Positions 44,779-54,691 of a stretch of 64,000 nucleotides of DNA are shown here, piece after piece (position 1 is the first letter of the stretch; each line of letters begins with the position of its first letter). This DNA is from Arthrobacter sp. Leaf137. Its GTDB lineage: Bacteria > Actinomycetota > Actinomycetes > Actinomycetales > Micrococcaceae. The notes under the pieces were generated by a model, which did not search any database, was not told the origin of the DNA, and was given only the letters and a program-made list of their open reading frames with translations. The stretch is taken from the NCBI RefSeq assembly GCF_001423525.1, contig NZ_LMOI01000001.1, forward strand, positions 124,001-188,000. The letters are read 5' to 3'. The position numbers and the translations under genes were made by a program.

Positions 44779-45606
44779 CTACGGGATGGGTACCGGGGTG
44801 ACGCCGAGCGGCACGAGGTGCTCCGCACCGCCGTCGGGAGCCGAAAGCACCCAGATTCCCTTGTCGTGGACCGCAACGGAATGCTCCCACTGGCAGGACC
44901 GCTTGCCGTCCGTGGTCACAACGGTCCAGTCATCCTCGAGCACGGCGGTCTCAATGCCGCCGCGGACCAGCATGGGCTCGATGGCAAGGCACAGGCCGGG
45001 CTTGATCTTGGGCCCGCGGTGGTTGGTGCGGTAGTTCAGCACGTCCGGCGCCATGTGCATCTCGGAGCCGATGCCGTGCCCCACGTAGTCCTCCAGGATG
45101 CCCAGCGGCTTCCCGGGCACGGACGAAACGTAGTCGTCAATGGCAGCGCCGATGTCCCCCACGTGGGTGCCTGTGGCCAACGCCGCGATCCCGCGCCACA
45201 TCGCCGCCTGCGTGACGTCGGAGAGTCGCTGGTCCTCTGGGTCTGCGGTGCCCACGATGACGGTCCGCGCCGAATCCGAGTGCCACCCGTTAACGATCGC
45301 GCCGCCGTCGATGGAGATGATGTCGCCGTCCTGCAGGACCCTGCCGCCGGGGATGCCGTGCACCACTTCGTCGTTCACGGACGTGCAGATGGTGGCCGGG
45401 AAGCCGTGGTAGCCAAGGAAGTTGGACTTCGCGCCCGCGTCGCTGAGGACCGCGGCGAAGACGTCGTCCAGGTGCTTGGTGGTCACGCCGGGGGCGGCCG
45501 CAGCCGCGGCGGCGTCCAGGGCCTGGCTCAGGACGAGGCCTGCCTCGTGCATGGTGCGCATCTGGGCGTTGTTCTTGAATTCGATGCGGGGCTGGCCGAA
45601 GGCCAT
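44779..45606 (-). CDS. map: Methionine aminopeptidase type I
   Basis: Removes N-terminal Met from nascent proteins. 275 residues from MAFGQPRIEFKNNAQM; an ATG five codons upstream encodes its own ribosome site (AAAGGA) and is unlikely. Metal ligands: ISIDGGAIVNGWHSDSARTVIVG (two Asp), GHGIGSEMHMAP (His), LAIEPMLVRGG (Glu) and CQWEHSVAV (Glu). It follows adk by 73 nt with a hairpin between. Normally infA would be next; here the order breaks off. Confidence 0.96.
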   Translation of the reverse strand: MAFGQPRIEFKNNAQMRTMHEAGLVLSQALDAAAAAAAPGVTTKHLDDVFAAVLSDAGAKSNFLGYHGFPATICTSVNDEVVHGIPGGRVLQDGDIISIDGGAIVNGWHSDSARTVIVGTADPEDQRLSDVTQAAMWRGIAALATGTHVGDIGAAIDDYVSSVPGKPLGILEDYVGHGIGSEMHMAPDVLNYRTNHRGPKIKPGLCLAIEPMLVRGGIETAVLEDDWTVVTTDGKRSCQWEHSVAVHDKGIWVLSAPDGGAEHLVPLGVTPVPIP

Positions 45607-45627
45607 GGTGTGTCCTTTCAAATGGCT

Positions 45628-45659
45628 GAGGCCCCTCCCGGGATGCCGGGAGGAGCCTC
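45628..45659 (-). other. Hairpin between adk and map
   Basis: GAGGCCCCTCCCGG pairs with CCGGGAGGAGCCTC (one mismatch), 4-nt loop. On the minus strand it is followed by AGCCATTTG, without a T-run, so it may attenuate or protect RNA rather than terminate. Confidence 0.45.
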
Positions 45660-45679
45660 GAATAACCAGTGGCCTGGAA

Positions 45680-46258
45680 TCAGGCCGCCTGTGCGGCCTT
45701 GATGGCCTGCATGACGCGGTCGGTCACTTCGTCGATGGGGCCGATGCCGTCCACCTGGGTGAGGATGCCGCGTTCCGCGTACTTCGCCACCACGGCTTCG
45801 GTCTGCTCGTGGTACAGGTCGAGGCGGTGGCGGATGACGGCTTCGTTGTCGTCGCTCCGGCCCGTTTCCTTGGCCCGGCCCAGGAGGCGGTGCACCAGTT
45901 CCTCATCGTCCGCGGTGAGCTGCAGGACGACGTCGAGCTTCTCCTCGTTCTTGGCGAGGATCTCGTCAAGGTAGTCCACCTGGGCGGTGGTACGGGGGTA
46001 GCCGTCCAGCAGGAAGCCGGATTCGACGTCGGACTCGCTGAGGCGGTCGCGGACCATCTTGTTGGTCACGCTGTCCGGAACGAAGTCTCCGTTGTCCATG
46101 TACTTCTTGGCCTCGATGCCAAGCGGCGTTTCGCCTTTTACATTGGCACGGAAGATGTCGCCGGTGGAGATTGCCACAACGCCGAGGCGCTCCGAAATCC
46201 GCTCCGCCTGCGTTCCTTTTCCGGAACCGGGAGGTCCAATAATCAGCATTCTCGTCAT
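45680..46258 (-). CDS. adk: Adenylate kinase
   Basis: 192 residues, short-LID form without the zinc-binding insertion, as in other actinobacteria. P-loop IGPPGSGKGTQAERI (about 7-21), AISTGDIFRANV (AMP site), GFLLDGYPRTTAQVDYL and RLLGRAKETGRSDDNEAVIRHRLDLYHEQTE (LID). Balances AMP, ADP and ATP. It overlaps the secY stop by 4 nt. Confidence 0.96.
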   Translation of the reverse strand: MTRMLIIGPPGSGKGTQAERISERLGVVAISTGDIFRANVKGETPLGIEAKKYMDNGDFVPDSVTNKMVRDRLSESDVESGFLLDGYPRTTAQVDYLDEILAKNEEKLDVVLQLTADDEELVHRLLGRAKETGRSDDNEAVIRHRLDLYHEQTEAVVAKYAERGILTQVDGIGPIDEVTDRVMQAIKAAQAA

Positions 46259-47565
46259 CGCAAAAGCCCTTCGTAGTGACGTTGTTGTAGCTGCGCATCA
46301 ATCTGCTTAACGGTCTCCAACCCAACGCCCACCATGATCAGGATCGAGGTGCCACCGAACGGGAAGTTCTGGTTCGCGTTGATCAGTACCAGTGCCACCA
46401 GCGGGATCAGTGCCACGAAGCCCAGGTAGAGGGCGCCGGGCAGCGTGATCCGTGAGAGCACGTACTGCAGGTAATCCGCGGTCGGTTTACCGGCACGGAT
46501 ACCGGGAATGAAGCCGCCGTACTTCTTCATGTTGTCCGACACTTCTTCAGGGTTGAAGGTGATGGCTACGTAGAAGTAGGTAAAGAACACGATCAGGGCG
46601 AAGTAAAGCGCCATGTAGATCGGGTGGTCGCCGCGGGTCAGGTTGTTGTTGATCCATTCAACCCATGGCTGGAGCTGCTCGCCCTGCTTCGGCTGGTTGA
46701 ACTGTGAGATCAGGCCGGGCAGGTAGAGCATGGAAGAAGCGAAGATCACCGGGATAACACCGGCCATGTTCACCTTGATGGGGATGTAGGTGCTGGTTCC
46801 GCCAACGGTCCGCCGTCCGATCATCCGCTTGGCGTACTGCACGGGGACCCGGCGCTGGGACTGCTCAACGAAGACCACCAGGGCCACGGTCAGCAGGCCG
46901 ACCACCAGCACGATGAAGAACGTTCCGGGGCCCTGCGAGGTCCAGATGGCACCCAGGGACGTGGGGAACTGTGCAGCGATCGACGTGAAGATCAGCAGGG
47001 ACATGCCGTTGCCGACGCCCTTCTCCGTAACGAGCTCGCCCATCCACATGATCAGGCCGGTACCGGCCGTGAGCGTGATGATGATCAGGATGGTGGTGAT
47101 GATGCTTTCATCCGGGATGATCGGCAGCGCACACCCGGGCAGGAGCTGGCCGGAACGGGCCAGGGACACCAGGGTGGTGGCGTTGAGCAGGCCCAGGGCG
47201 ATGGTGAGGTACCGGGTGTACTGGGTCAGCTTGGACTGGCCCGAAGCGCCCTCTTCGTAGAGCTGCTGGAACCGGGGAATGACCACCCGGAGCAGCTGCA
47301 CGATGATGCTGGCCGTAATGTACGGCATGATGCCGAGGGCGAAGACGGACACCTGCAGCAGAGCACCGCCGCTGAACAGGTTCACGAGCTGGTACAGCCC
47401 ACCCGCCGTCTGTCCGTTCTGCAAGCATTGCTGGACATTCTGGTAGTTCACACCAGGCGAGGGAATGAAGGCACCCAAGCGGAAGATGGTGATGATTCCC
47501 AGCGTGAACAACAACTTGCGTCGCAGATCAGGCGTGCGAAAGGCCCGGCCAAATGCGCTAAGCAA
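46255..47565 (-). CDS. secY: Protein translocase subunit SecY
   Basis: Channel of the Sec translocon, 436 residues and ten TM helices. Start is the TTG at 47565 with AGGAGG 4 nt before it (LSAFGRAFRTPDLRRKLLFTLGIITIFRLGAFIPSPGV). VFALGIMPYITASIIVQLL (TM2b plug region), VTEKGVGNGMSLLIF and GRRTVGGTSTYIPIKVNMAGVIPVIFASS are SecY signatures. The C-terminus ends DAQLQQRHYEGLLR. Because a terminator follows rplO, secY-adk-map must have a promoter in 47566-47721. Confidence 0.96.
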   Translation of the reverse strand: MLSAFGRAFRTPDLRRKLLFTLGIITIFRLGAFIPSPGVNYQNVQQCLQNGQTAGGLYQLVNLFSGGALLQVSVFALGIMPYITASIIVQLLRVVIPRFQQLYEEGASGQSKLTQYTRYLTIALGLLNATTLVSLARSGQLLPGCALPIIPDESIITTILIIITLTAGTGLIMWMGELVTEKGVGNGMSLLIFTSIAAQFPTSLGAIWTSQGPGTFFIVLVVGLLTVALVVFVEQSQRRVPVQYAKRMIGRRTVGGTSTYIPIKVNMAGVIPVIFASSMLYLPGLISQFNQPKQGEQLQPWVEWINNNLTRGDHPIYMALYFALIVFFTYFYVAITFNPEEVSDNMKKYGGFIPGIRAGKPTADYLQYVLSRITLPGALYLGFVALIPLVALVLINANQNFPFGGTSILIMVGVGLETVKQIDAQLQQRHYEGLLR

Positions 47566-47721
47566 GCGTCCTCCTGTGGTGTGAAGAAGAGTGATGTGAT
47601 GGGGATCTATGAATCCCAACAACCGAGTCTAACGGTTGTATGCGCCATGCGAACAATCCGGGGCAGCGCAACTGCGCCGGATGGCACCGCCCAAGCGATT
47701 AACGGAACGGCTGTGGGGATG

Positions 47722-47768
47722 AAAAAACTCCCGGTGACCAGGGCCTGGGGCCCCGGTCACCGGGAGTT
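47722..47768 (-). terminator. Intrinsic terminator after rplO
   Basis: 14-bp perfect stem (AACTCCCGGTGACC and complement) around a GC-rich loop, then TTTTTT on the minus strand. It separates the spc cluster from secY-adk-map. Confidence 0.85.
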
Positions 47769-47794
47769 CAGCTACGGGCTCGCGCCCCACCGCC

Positions 47795-48280
47795 CTAGAG
47801 GGAGGTGGTGCTTCCGCCTGCAGCAGCGATCTTTTCTGCGGCGCTGGCCGAGAATGCGTGGGCGGTGACGTCAACCTTGACGGTGATGTCGCCGGTGCCC
47901 AGCACCTTGACGGGCTGGTTCTTGCGAACGGCGCCCTTTTCGACCAGGTTCTCCACGGTGACTGCGCCACCTTCGGGGAACAGCTCGTTGAGCTTGTCCA
48001 GGTTTACAACCTGGAACTCAACGCGGAACGGGTTCTTGAAGCCGCGCAGCTTGGGCAGGCGCATGTGCAGCGGCAGCTGGCCGCCGGCAAAGCCAGCCTT
48101 TACCTGGTAGCGGGCCTTCGTACCCTTGGTACCGCGACCGGCGGTCTTACCCTTGGATGCCTCGCCACGACCCACACGGGTCTTGGCGGTCTTGGCACCC
48201 TGGGCGGGACGCAGGTGGTGAACCTTCAGGGCGTTCTGCTTCTCAGCAGCCTGACCCTGTTCAGCAGTCTTCTCTGCCAT
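47795..48280 (-). CDS. rplO: 50S ribosomal protein L15
   Basis: Late-assembly 50S protein. 161 residues, slightly longer than usual through an Ala/Glu-rich N-terminus of about 14 residues. [40 protein letters not shown] and [21 protein letters not shown] are L15 signatures, and [15 protein letters not shown] ends it. The ATG abuts the rpmD stop. Confidence 0.97.
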   Translation of the reverse strand: MAEKTAEQGQAAEKQNALKVHHLRPAQGAKTAKTRVGRGEASKGKTAGRGTKGTKARYQVKAGFAGGQLPLHMRLPKLRGFKNPFRVEFQVVNLDKLNELFPEGGAVTVENLVEKGAVRKNQPVKVLGTGDITVKVDVTAHAFSASAAEKIAAAGGSTTSL

Positions 48281-48487
48281 TTACTTCGCCTCCTCAACGT
48301 TCACGAGGTGCGGAACCGTGTTGAGCATGCCCACGGTCACGGCGTCGGCGGAACGGACAACGCTGTGTCCGATGCGCTTCAGGCCGAGGGACCGCAGGGT
48401 CTCGCGCTGGTTCTGCTTGACGCCAATGACGCCCTTGATCTGGGTGATTTCCAACTTTGCGTCGGAGGGAACCAGGTTCTTAGCCAT
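48281..48487 (-). CDS. rpmD: 50S ribosomal protein L30
   Basis: 68 residues. [56 protein letters not shown] covers the family pattern. It lies 2 nt after rpsE and abuts rplO. Confidence 0.97.
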   Translation of the reverse strand: MAKNLVPSDAKLEITQIKGVIGVKQNQRETLRSLGLKRIGHSVVRSADAVTVGMLNTVPHLVNVEEAK

Positions 48488-48489
48488 GA

Positions 48490-49206
48490 CTACACACCTG
48501 CCTTCGGAGCCAGGAGGGCCTTCACCAGTGCCGCCGGAGCAACTTCGTCCAGCGGCAGGCCGCGGCGTGCTGCCACAGCTGCCGGCTCTTCGAGGCGCTT
48601 CAGGGCATCAACGGTCGCGTGAACGATGTTGATGGCGTTGGAGGAACCGAGCGACTTGGAGAGGATGTCGTGGATGCCCACGCACTCCAGTACTGCACGG
48701 ACCGGGCCACCGGCGATAACACCGGTACCGGCGGAAGCCGGACGCAGCATAACGACGCCCGCAGCAGCTTCACCCTGCACGCGGTGCGGGATGGTGTTGC
48801 CAACGCGCGGAACGCGGAAGAAGGACTTCTTGGCTTCTTCAACGCCCTTGGCGATAGCTGCGGGAACTTCCTTGGCCTTGCCGTAGCCGACGCCAACCAT
48901 GCCGTTACCGTCACCAACGACGACGAGTGCGGTGAAGCTGAAGCGACGACCACCCTTGACGACCTTGGAAACGCGGTTGATGGTGACAACGCGCTCTACG
49001 AACTGGTTCTTTTCGGCGTCACGGCCGCCATCGCGGCCGCCACGGCCACCGCGGTCGCCACGGCCCTGGCCACGGTCGCCACGCTCACCGCGACGGGCGC
49101 CACCACGGCGATCGTCGGTGGCGGGGGCAGTGGTCTCAGCAGCTGCGGCCTCGGGTGCCTTCTGATCTGCAGACACAGTGTCCTTTTCGTTGTTTGCTTC
49201 GGTCAC
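48490..49206 (-). CDS. rpsE: 30S ribosomal protein S5 with Arg/Gly-rich extension
   Basis: Small-subunit protein important for decoding fidelity. 238 residues against about 167 in E. coli. The extra N-terminus is first acidic/Ala-rich, then [31 protein letters not shown], an RGG-like segment. The core starts [52 protein letters not shown], with [16 protein letters not shown] and [15 protein letters not shown] following. It overlaps rplR by 4 nt. Confidence 0.96.
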   Translation of the reverse strand: MTEANNEKDTVSADQKAPEAAAAETTAPATDDRRGGARRGERGDRGQGRGDRGGRGGRDGGRDAEKNQFVERVVTINRVSKVVKGGRRFSFTALVVVGDGNGMVGVGYGKAKEVPAAIAKGVEEAKKSFFRVPRVGNTIPHRVQGEAAAGVVMLRPASAGTGVIAGGPVRAVLECVGIHDILSKSLGSSNAINIVHATVDALKRLEEPAAVAARRGLPLDEVAPAALVKALLAPKAGV

Positions 49207-49586
49207 AGTGACAGCCCACCTTCGCGGGCGCCGTCAGCGACGGCTGCAATGCGGCCGTGGTACTTGTTACCACCACGGTCGAACACAACAGCCTCGACGC
49301 CGGCAGCCTTGGCACGTTCGGCAACGAGCTCGCCAACGCGCTTGGCCTTGGCAGTCTTGTCACCGTCGAATGCACGGAGGTCGGCTTCCAGGGTGGACGC
49401 GCTTGCTACGGTCTGGCCAATGGTGTCATCGACAACCTGGACAAATACGTGGCGTGCGGAGCGGTTGACCACCAAGCGGGGGCGGACAGCCGTACCGGAA
49501 ATGCGCTTGCGGATACGAAGCTGGCGGCGGCTGCGACCAGCAGCCTTGCTCTTGTTCGTACGCTTCTTGTTAATGGCGATGGCCAT
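49203..49586 (-). CDS. rplR: 50S ribosomal protein L18
   Basis: 5S rRNA-binding protein, 127 residues. [44 protein letters not shown] and [42 protein letters not shown] match the family throughout. It lies 2 nt after rplF. Confidence 0.97.
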   Translation of the reverse strand: MAIAINKKRTNKSKAAGRSRRQLRIRKRISGTAVRPRLVVNRSARHVFVQVVDDTIGQTVASASTLEADLRAFDGDKTAKAKRVGELVAERAKAAGVEAVVFDRGGNKYHGRIAAVADGAREGGLSL

Positions 49587-49588
49587 GG

Positions 49589-50125
49589 TTACTTACCAGC
49601 CTTTCCGACCTTGCGGCGGATGACTTCGCCGGCGTAACGGATGCCCTTGCCCTTGTACGGGTCAGGCTTCCGCAGCTTGCGAATGTTGGCAGCAACCTCG
49701 CCGACCTGCTGCTTATTGATGCCTGAGACAGAGAGCTTGGTCGGACCCTCTACTGCAAAGGTGATGCCGTCCGGAGCCGAAACGTTGACCGGGTGGCTGT
49801 AGCCGAGGGCAAACTCAAGGTCAGAGCCCTTGGCCTGCACGCGGTAACCGGTGCCAACGATTTCGAGCTTCTTCTCGTAGCCTGCGGTGACACCCTGGAT
49901 CATGTTGGCGATCAGGGTGCGGGTCAGGCCGTGGAGTGAACGGGAGGCGCGCTCGTCGTTCGGGCGGCTGACGGTCAGGGTGGTGTCGTCAAGTGCAACC
50001 TCGATCGGGCTGGCCACAGTGTGGCTCAGCTCGCCCTTGGAACCCTTAACGCTGACGACAGAGCCGTCAACCTTGACCTCAACGCCGGCAGGAACGGTGA
50101 TGGGGAGACGTCCAATACGTGACAT
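49589..50125 (-). CDS. rplF: 50S ribosomal protein L6
   Basis: 178 residues, two related domains near the factor-binding site. [64 protein letters not shown] and the signature [26 protein letters not shown] near the end are all present. Confidence 0.97.
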   Translation of the reverse strand: MSRIGRLPITVPAGVEVKVDGSVVSVKGSKGELSHTVASPIEVALDDTTLTVSRPNDERASRSLHGLTRTLIANMIQGVTAGYEKKLEIVGTGYRVQAKGSDLEFALGYSHPVNVSAPDGITFAVEGPTKLSVSGINKQQVGEVAANIRKLRKPDPYKGKGIRYAGEVIRRKVGKAGK

Positions 50126-50143
50126 TATTCTCTTCCTTTCCCG

Positions 50144-50542
50144 TTACCAGACGTAGGCGAGGACTTCGCCGCCCACGCCCTTCTTGCCGGCCTGCTTATC
50201 AGTCAGGAGCCCGGAAGAGGTGGACAGGATTGCGATACCCAGGCCACCCAGCACGTGCGGCAGGTTGGTGGACTTCGCGTAAACGCGAAGACCCGGCTTG
50301 GAGATACGACGGACGCCAGCGATGGAACGCTCGCGGTTCGGACCGAACTTCAGGTCGAGAGTCAGCTTCTTGCCAACCTCTGCGTCTTCTTCCTTCCAGC
50401 CGGCGATGAAACCTTCGGCCTTGAGGATGTCAGCAACGCGTGCCTTCAGCTTGCTGTAAGGCATAGACACGGAGTCGTGGTATGCCGAGTTTGCGTTACG
50501 CAGGCGCGTAAGCATGTCTGCGACAGGATCTGTCATTGTCAT
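50144..50542 (-). CDS. rpsH: 30S ribosomal protein S8
   Basis: 132 residues from [46 protein letters not shown]; the frame is open upstream but not conserved. [46 protein letters not shown] is the C-terminal signature. In E. coli S8 also represses the spc operon. rpsN is missing between rplE and this gene. Confidence 0.97.
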   Translation of the reverse strand: MTMTDPVADMLTRLRNANSAYHDSVSMPYSKLKARVADILKAEGFIAGWKEEDAEVGKKLTLDLKFGPNRERSIAGVRRISKPGLRVYAKSTNLPHVLGGLGIAILSTSSGLLTDKQAGKKGVGGEVLAYVW

Positions 50543-50621
50543 TTGGGCTCTTGCCCTTCCTCGTAACGGTTTCCGCCGCAAGCTTCAGGAAGCTGTGCGG
50601 CCGGACCTTTTACGTAGCTAA

Positions 50622-51203
50622 TTAAGCTTCGGTCTTGAACGGGAAACCAAGCGCCTTGAGCAGCGCGCGGCCTTCGTCATCGGTTTTGGCGGTGGTAACG
50701 ACCGTGATATCCATACCGCGAACGCGGTCGATCTTGTCCTGGTCGATTTCGTGGAACATAACCTGCTCGGTCAGACCGAAGGTGTAGTTGCCGTTGCCGT
50801 CGAACTGCTTGCCACTGAGGCCGCGGAAGTCGCGGATACGGGGCAGGGCCAGCGAAACGAGGCGGTCCACGAATTCCCACATACGGTCGCCACGCAGGGT
50901 AGCGTGTGCACCGATGGGCATGCCTTCGCGCAGCTTGAACTGTGCGATCGACTTGCGGGCCTTGGTAACCTGCGGCTTCTGGCCGGTGATCTGGGTGAGG
51001 TCGCGGACAGCGCCGTCGATCAGCTTGGAGTCCTTGGCGGCATCTCCAACACCCATGTTCACAACAACCTTCACCAGGCGGGGTACCTGGTTCACGTTCT
51101 CGTACTTGAATTCATCCTGGAGCGTTGCCTTGATGGATTCGGCGTACTTGGTCTTCAGACGAGGAACGATCTTCGTTGCCGGAGTCTCGAGAGTCTCAGT
51201 CAT
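50622..51203 (-). CDS. rplE: 50S ribosomal protein L5
   Basis: 5S rRNA-binding protein, 193 residues. [55 protein letters not shown] and [29 protein letters not shown] are L5 signatures. Shares one base with the rplX stop, so the two are coupled. Confidence 0.97.
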   Translation of the reverse strand: MTETLETPATKIVPRLKTKYAESIKATLQDEFKYENVNQVPRLVKVVVNMGVGDAAKDSKLIDGAVRDLTQITGQKPQVTKARKSIAQFKLREGMPIGAHATLRGDRMWEFVDRLVSLALPRIRDFRGLSGKQFDGNGNYTFGLTEQVMFHEIDQDKIDRVRGMDITVVTTAKTDDEGRALLKALGFPFKTEA

Positions 51204-51565
51204 TAGATGTCCTTCCCGGAGCTCTTGGACACGCGGATACGGACGGTCTTCTTGACACCGTTCTTCTCCACAGTGTCGAGGCGGAAGCCCACACGGGTCG
51301 GCTTCTTGGTCGACGGGTCAACCAGGGCCACGTTGGAAATGTGGATCGGGGCCTCTACGACCTCGATGCCGCCGGTCTTGGTGCCGCGCTGCGACTGTCC
51401 AACACGGGTGTGCTTGGTGACGCGGTTGATACCTTCAACCAGCACGCGGTTGGTGTCGGTGAAGACGCGCAGAACCTTGCCCTGCTTGCCGCGGTCGCCG
51501 CCGCGCTCAGCCTTGGCGCCAGTGATGACCTGAACCAGGTCACCCTTCTTGATCTTTGCAGCCAT
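51203..51565 (-). CDS. rplX: 50S ribosomal protein L24
   Basis: Assembly-initiator protein, 120 residues. [52 protein letters not shown] contains the KOW motif, and [20 protein letters not shown] is the second signature. It lies 3 nt after rplN. Confidence 0.97.
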   Translation of the reverse strand: MAAKIKKGDLVQVITGAKAERGGDRGKQGKVLRVFTDTNRVLVEGINRVTKHTRVGQSQRGTKTGGIEVVEAPIHISNVALVDPSTKKPTRVGFRLDTVEKNGVKKTVRIRVSKSSGKDI

Positions 51566-51568
51566 GGA

Positions 51569-51937
51569 CTAGAGCACCTCCGGAGCCAGAGAAACGATCT
51601 TCATGAACTTCTTGTCACGGAGTTCACGACCAACCGGTCCGAAGATACGGGTACCGCGGGGGTCACCGTCGTTCTTCAGGATCACAGCTGCGTTCTCGTC
51701 AAACTTGATGTAGGAACCATCCGCACGGCGGCGTTCCTTCTTGGTACGGACGATGACTGCCTTGACAACATCGCCCTTCTTTACGTTGCCGCCCGGGATT
51801 GCATCCTTGACGGTGGCGACGATGACGTCACCGATGCCTGCGTAGCGACGGCCGGATCCACCGAGAACGCGAATGGTAAGGATTTCCTTAGCACCCGTGT
51901 TGTCGGCGACCTTGAGTCGCGACTCCTGCTGAATCAC
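51569..51937 (-). CDS. rplN: 50S ribosomal protein L14
   Basis: 122 residues. [67 protein letters not shown] and [26 protein letters not shown] are the L14 pattern. GTG start with AAGGAG 6 nt upstream. It is the first gene after a 468-nt gap, so it starts its own transcript. Confidence 0.97.
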   Translation of the reverse strand: MIQQESRLKVADNTGAKEILTIRVLGGSGRRYAGIGDVIVATVKDAIPGGNVKKGDVVKAVIVRTKKERRRADGSYIKFDENAAVILKNDGDPRGTRIFGPVGRELRDKKFMKIVSLAPEVL

Positions 51938-52352
51938 TATTTACTCCTTGCGTCGCGCCGGTTCTCAGGCCGTGGTCTTGCTACGGAATGAGCCTTGCGG
52001 AACGGTTGATCGGGGTGTCTCTTGACCCGCCTGGATTTTGCCAGACCAGGCCTAAACGCCTGTGCCAGAAGCAGTTGCTCCCATCCGGTCCGGGACGGAT
52101 CCCGGGCGCACAGGGGCACTGTGCTGTGGCACGCTTGTTTACGAGGTTGATGACGGCGCACAGAAGGCGCCATACAAACTCAATATCCTAGCATGCTTTT
52201 CGCCAGTTCCCATATCACCAGGAAGCACCGCCCCGCAAGCAGCGCAGGACGTACGACGACGCCACGCACGGCAGCCGTTCGCCCCACCCGGGGTGCCGCT
52301 CCCCCGCGCCGCCGGCCCGCCGTCGTCGTCCCCCACCCCGGTGGTTAAACGA
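51938..52352 (-). promoter_or_regulatory. Long leader/promoter region of the spc cluster (no gene)
   Basis: No coding potential was recognised in this stretch, which divides the S10 cluster from rplN. On the minus strand TGCTAGGAT (52185-52193) is an extended -10 sequence with no good -35; transcription from it would give a roughly 240-nt leader. That leader holds a small hairpin, GCCTGG...CCAGGC, that could take part in translational feedback. I see no riboswitch class. Confidence 0.4.
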
Positions 52353-52389
52353 GGAAGCCCCCGCTCCCGCAAAGGGAACAGGGGCTTCC
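52353..52389 (-). terminator. Intrinsic terminator after rpsQ (end of S10 cluster)
   Basis: GGAAGCCCC/GGGGCTTCC outer stem (9 bp), 3x3 internal loop, TCCC/GGGA inner stem and 5-nt loop; TCGTTTA follows on the minus strand. Confidence 0.7.
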
Positions 52390-52405
52390 AGCGAAGCAGC
52401 AGGTG

Positions 52406-52711
52406 CTACTTGGCCTTTTCGAGAATTTCCACGAGCCGCCAGTTCTTGGTGGCGGACAGCGGACGGGTCTCGGCGATGACAACGAGGTCGCCGATGCCGG
52501 CGGTGTTCTCTTCGTCGTGTGCCTTGACCTTGGAAGTGCGGCGGATGACCTTGCCGTACAGTGCGTGCTTCACGCGGTCTTCAACCTCGACGACGATGGT
52601 CTTTTCCATCTTGTCGGAGACCACGTAGCCGCGACGGGTCTTGCGGTAACCGCGCTGCTCAGCCGTGGCTGCAGTAGCAGATTCGGTCACGTTCTGGTCC
52701 TTTTCACTCAC
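52406..52711 (-). CDS. rpsQ: 30S ribosomal protein S17
   Basis: 101 residues with a 20-residue N-terminal extension. [80 protein letters not shown] is the S17 core. It overlaps rpmC by 4 nt and ends the S10 cluster. Confidence 0.97.
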   Translation of the reverse strand: MSEKDQNVTESATAATAEQRGYRKTRRGYVVSDKMEKTIVVEVEDRVKHALYGKVIRRTSKVKAHDEENTAGIGDLVVIAETRPLSATKNWRLVEILEKAK

Positions 52712-53037
52712 TTGGCGTCCTCCTCGGACTCAGCCGTTTCAGCCTTCTCGGCCTTCTTGGTTGCAGCCTTCTTGGACTTCTTTTCTTCCTTGGCTTCCAC
52801 AACCGGTGCGGCAACCTCGGCACGAATGCCCAGCTCGCGTTCGCGGAGAACGGTGTAGATGCGTGCAATGTCCTTCTTTACTGCACGCAGGCGACCGTGG
52901 TTCTCCAGCTGACCGGTGGCGGACTGGAAACGCAGGTTGAACAGCTCTTCCTTAGCCTTACGGAGTTCTTCTACGAGACGCTCGTTGTCGAAACCGTCCA
53001 GCTGCGCGGGAGCCAGATCCTTGGATCCTACTGCCAT
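52708..53037 (-). CDS. rpmC: 50S ribosomal protein L29 with charged tail
   Basis: 109 residues, while most L29 proteins have 60-75. The core [58 protein letters not shown] is normal; the extra C-terminus is Ala, Lys and Glu ([29 protein letters not shown]). It lies 2 nt after rplP and near the polypeptide exit site in the ribosome. Confidence 0.96.
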   Translation of the reverse strand: MAVGSKDLAPAQLDGFDNERLVEELRKAKEELFNLRFQSATGQLENHGRLRAVKKDIARIYTVLRERELGIRAEVAAPVVEAKEEKKSKKAATKKAEKAETAESEEDAK

Positions 53038-53039
53038 TT

Positions 53040-53456
53040 CTACTCACCACCTTCGCGACGCACAATGCGTGCCTTCAACGGCAGCTTGTGGATTGCCAGG
53101 CGCAGGGCCTCGCGAGCTACCTCTTCATTGACACCGGAGAGTTCGAAGAGAACCCGTCCCGGCTTGACGTTGGCGACCCACCATTCCGGTGAACCCTTAC
53201 CGGAACCCATGCGGGTTTCGGCAGGCTTCTTGGTCAGGGGACGGTCCGGGTAGATGTTGATCCAGACCTTACCGCCACGCTTGATGTGGCGGGTCATCGC
53301 AATACGGGCAGATTCGATCTGACGGTTGGTGACGTATGCCGGGCTGAGAGCCTGGATACCCCACTCGCCGAACGAGACCTCGGTGCCGCCCGTAGCAGCG
53401 CCGGAACGACCCGGGTGGTGCTGCTTACGGTGCTTGACTCGACGTGGGATAAGCAT
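53040..53456 (-). CDS. rplP: 50S ribosomal protein L16
   Basis: 138 residues. [105 protein letters not shown] is a complete L16 pattern, lining the A-site tRNA path. Directly abuts rpsC. Confidence 0.97.
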   Translation of the reverse strand: MLIPRRVKHRKQHHPGRSGAATGGTEVSFGEWGIQALSPAYVTNRQIESARIAMTRHIKRGGKVWINIYPDRPLTKKPAETRMGSGKGSPEWWVANVKPGRVLFELSGVNEEVAREALRLAIHKLPLKARIVRREGGE

Positions 53457-54287
53457 TTAAGCCTGTCCTCCTTCTGCTGCTGCAGGTGCAGCCTCAACTG
53501 CCGGAGCCTCTGCAGCAGGAGCTGCGTCAGCGGCCGGGCGGTCGTTGCGACGACGGCGGTCACCACGGTCAGCGCCACCCGGGCGTCCGCCACGGTCGGA
53601 GCGGGGTCCGCGGGACGGTGCCGAAGCAGCCTGTGCGGCCAGTTCCTTGGCGGTGACGTCGCCCTTGTAGATCCAGACCTTCACGCCGATGCGGCCGAAG
53701 GTGGTCTTGGCTTCGTAGAAGCCGTAGTCGATGTTCGCGCGGAGGGTGTGCAGGGGCACACGGCCTTCGCGGTAGAACTCCGAGCGGGACATTTCAGCGC
53801 CACCCAGGCGGCCCGAGCAAGCGATACGGATACCCTTGGCACCGGCACGCTGTGCGGACTGCATGGCCTTCTTCATCGCGCGGCGGAAAGCCACACGTGA
53901 GGTCAGCTGCTCTGCAACACCCTGGGCAACCAGCTGTGCTTCCATCTCGGGGTTCTTGACCTCGAGGATGTTCAGCTGGACCTGCTTGCCGGTGAGCTTT
54001 TCGAGCTCGCCGCGGATGCGGTCTGCTTCTGCTCCACGGCGGCCGATGACGATACCCGGGCGGGCCGTGTGGATGTCCACGCGGACACGGTCACGAGTGC
54101 GCTCGATTTCGACCTTGGCGATGCCGGCGCGCTCCATGCCCGTGGACATGAGCTGGCGGATGCGGATGTCTTCGCGAACGAAGTCCTTGTACCGCTGTCC
54201 GGCCTTGGTGCTGTCAGCGAACCAGTGCGATACGTGATCGGTGGTGATGCCGAGTCGGAACCCGTGCGGGTTTACTTTCTGTCCCAC
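53457..54287 (-). CDS. rpsC: 30S ribosomal protein S3 with Arg- and Ala-rich tail
   Basis: 276 residues; forms the mRNA entry channel. [51 protein letters not shown] (KH domain) and [49 protein letters not shown] (S3 C-terminal domain). After about residue 215 a tail follows: first Arg/Gly/Asp-rich ([25 protein letters not shown]), then Ala/Pro/Glu-rich. Abuts rplV. Confidence 0.97.
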   Translation of the reverse strand: MGQKVNPHGFRLGITTDHVSHWFADSTKAGQRYKDFVREDIRIRQLMSTGMERAGIAKVEIERTRDRVRVDIHTARPGIVIGRRGAEADRIRGELEKLTGKQVQLNILEVKNPEMEAQLVAQGVAEQLTSRVAFRRAMKKAMQSAQRAGAKGIRIACSGRLGGAEMSRSEFYREGRVPLHTLRANIDYGFYEAKTTFGRIGVKVWIYKGDVTAKELAAQAASAPSRGPRSDRGGRPGGADRGDRRRRNDRPAADAAPAAEAPAVEAAPAAAEGGQA

Positions 54288-54653
54288 TTAGCGAGCCTCC
54301 TCTTTCTCCGGGGTAGCGACTACCACGGTGATGTGGCTGGTGCGCTTCTTGATCTGAAATGCACGACCCTGGGCACGCGGCTGGAACCGCTTCATGGTCG
54401 GGCCTTCATCAACAAACGCTTCGCTGATGATGAGGTCGCCTTCGTCAAACGCAACGCCGTCGCGGTCCGCGAGGACCCGGGCGTTGGAGATTGCCGACTG
54501 AACTACCTTGAATACCGGCTCCGAAGCTGCCTGGGGGGCAAACTTCAGAATTGCCAGAGCCTCATTCGCTTGCAAACCACGAACAAGGTTGACGACGCGC
54601 CGGGCCTTCATAGGCGTTACGCGGATGTGGCGCGCAATTGCCTTGGCTTCCAT
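54288..54653 (-). CDS. rplV: 50S ribosomal protein L22
   Basis: 121 residues; its hairpin lines the exit tunnel. [56 protein letters not shown] and the tunnel-loop end [23 protein letters not shown] are typical. It lies 38 nt after rpsS. Confidence 0.97.
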   Translation of the reverse strand: MEAKAIARHIRVTPMKARRVVNLVRGLQANEALAILKFAPQAASEPVFKVVQSAISNARVLADRDGVAFDEGDLIISEAFVDEGPTMKRFQPRAQGRAFQIKKRTSHITVVVATPEKEEAR

Positions 54654-54691
54654 TGCTTTCCTTCTCTCGTCTTTGACGTAAGTGCAGGCGC

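Noticed and set aside
45628..45659. Hairpin between adk and map as a terminator
   Set aside because: No T-run follows on the transcribed strand and map would lose its promoter; kept as a hairpin only.
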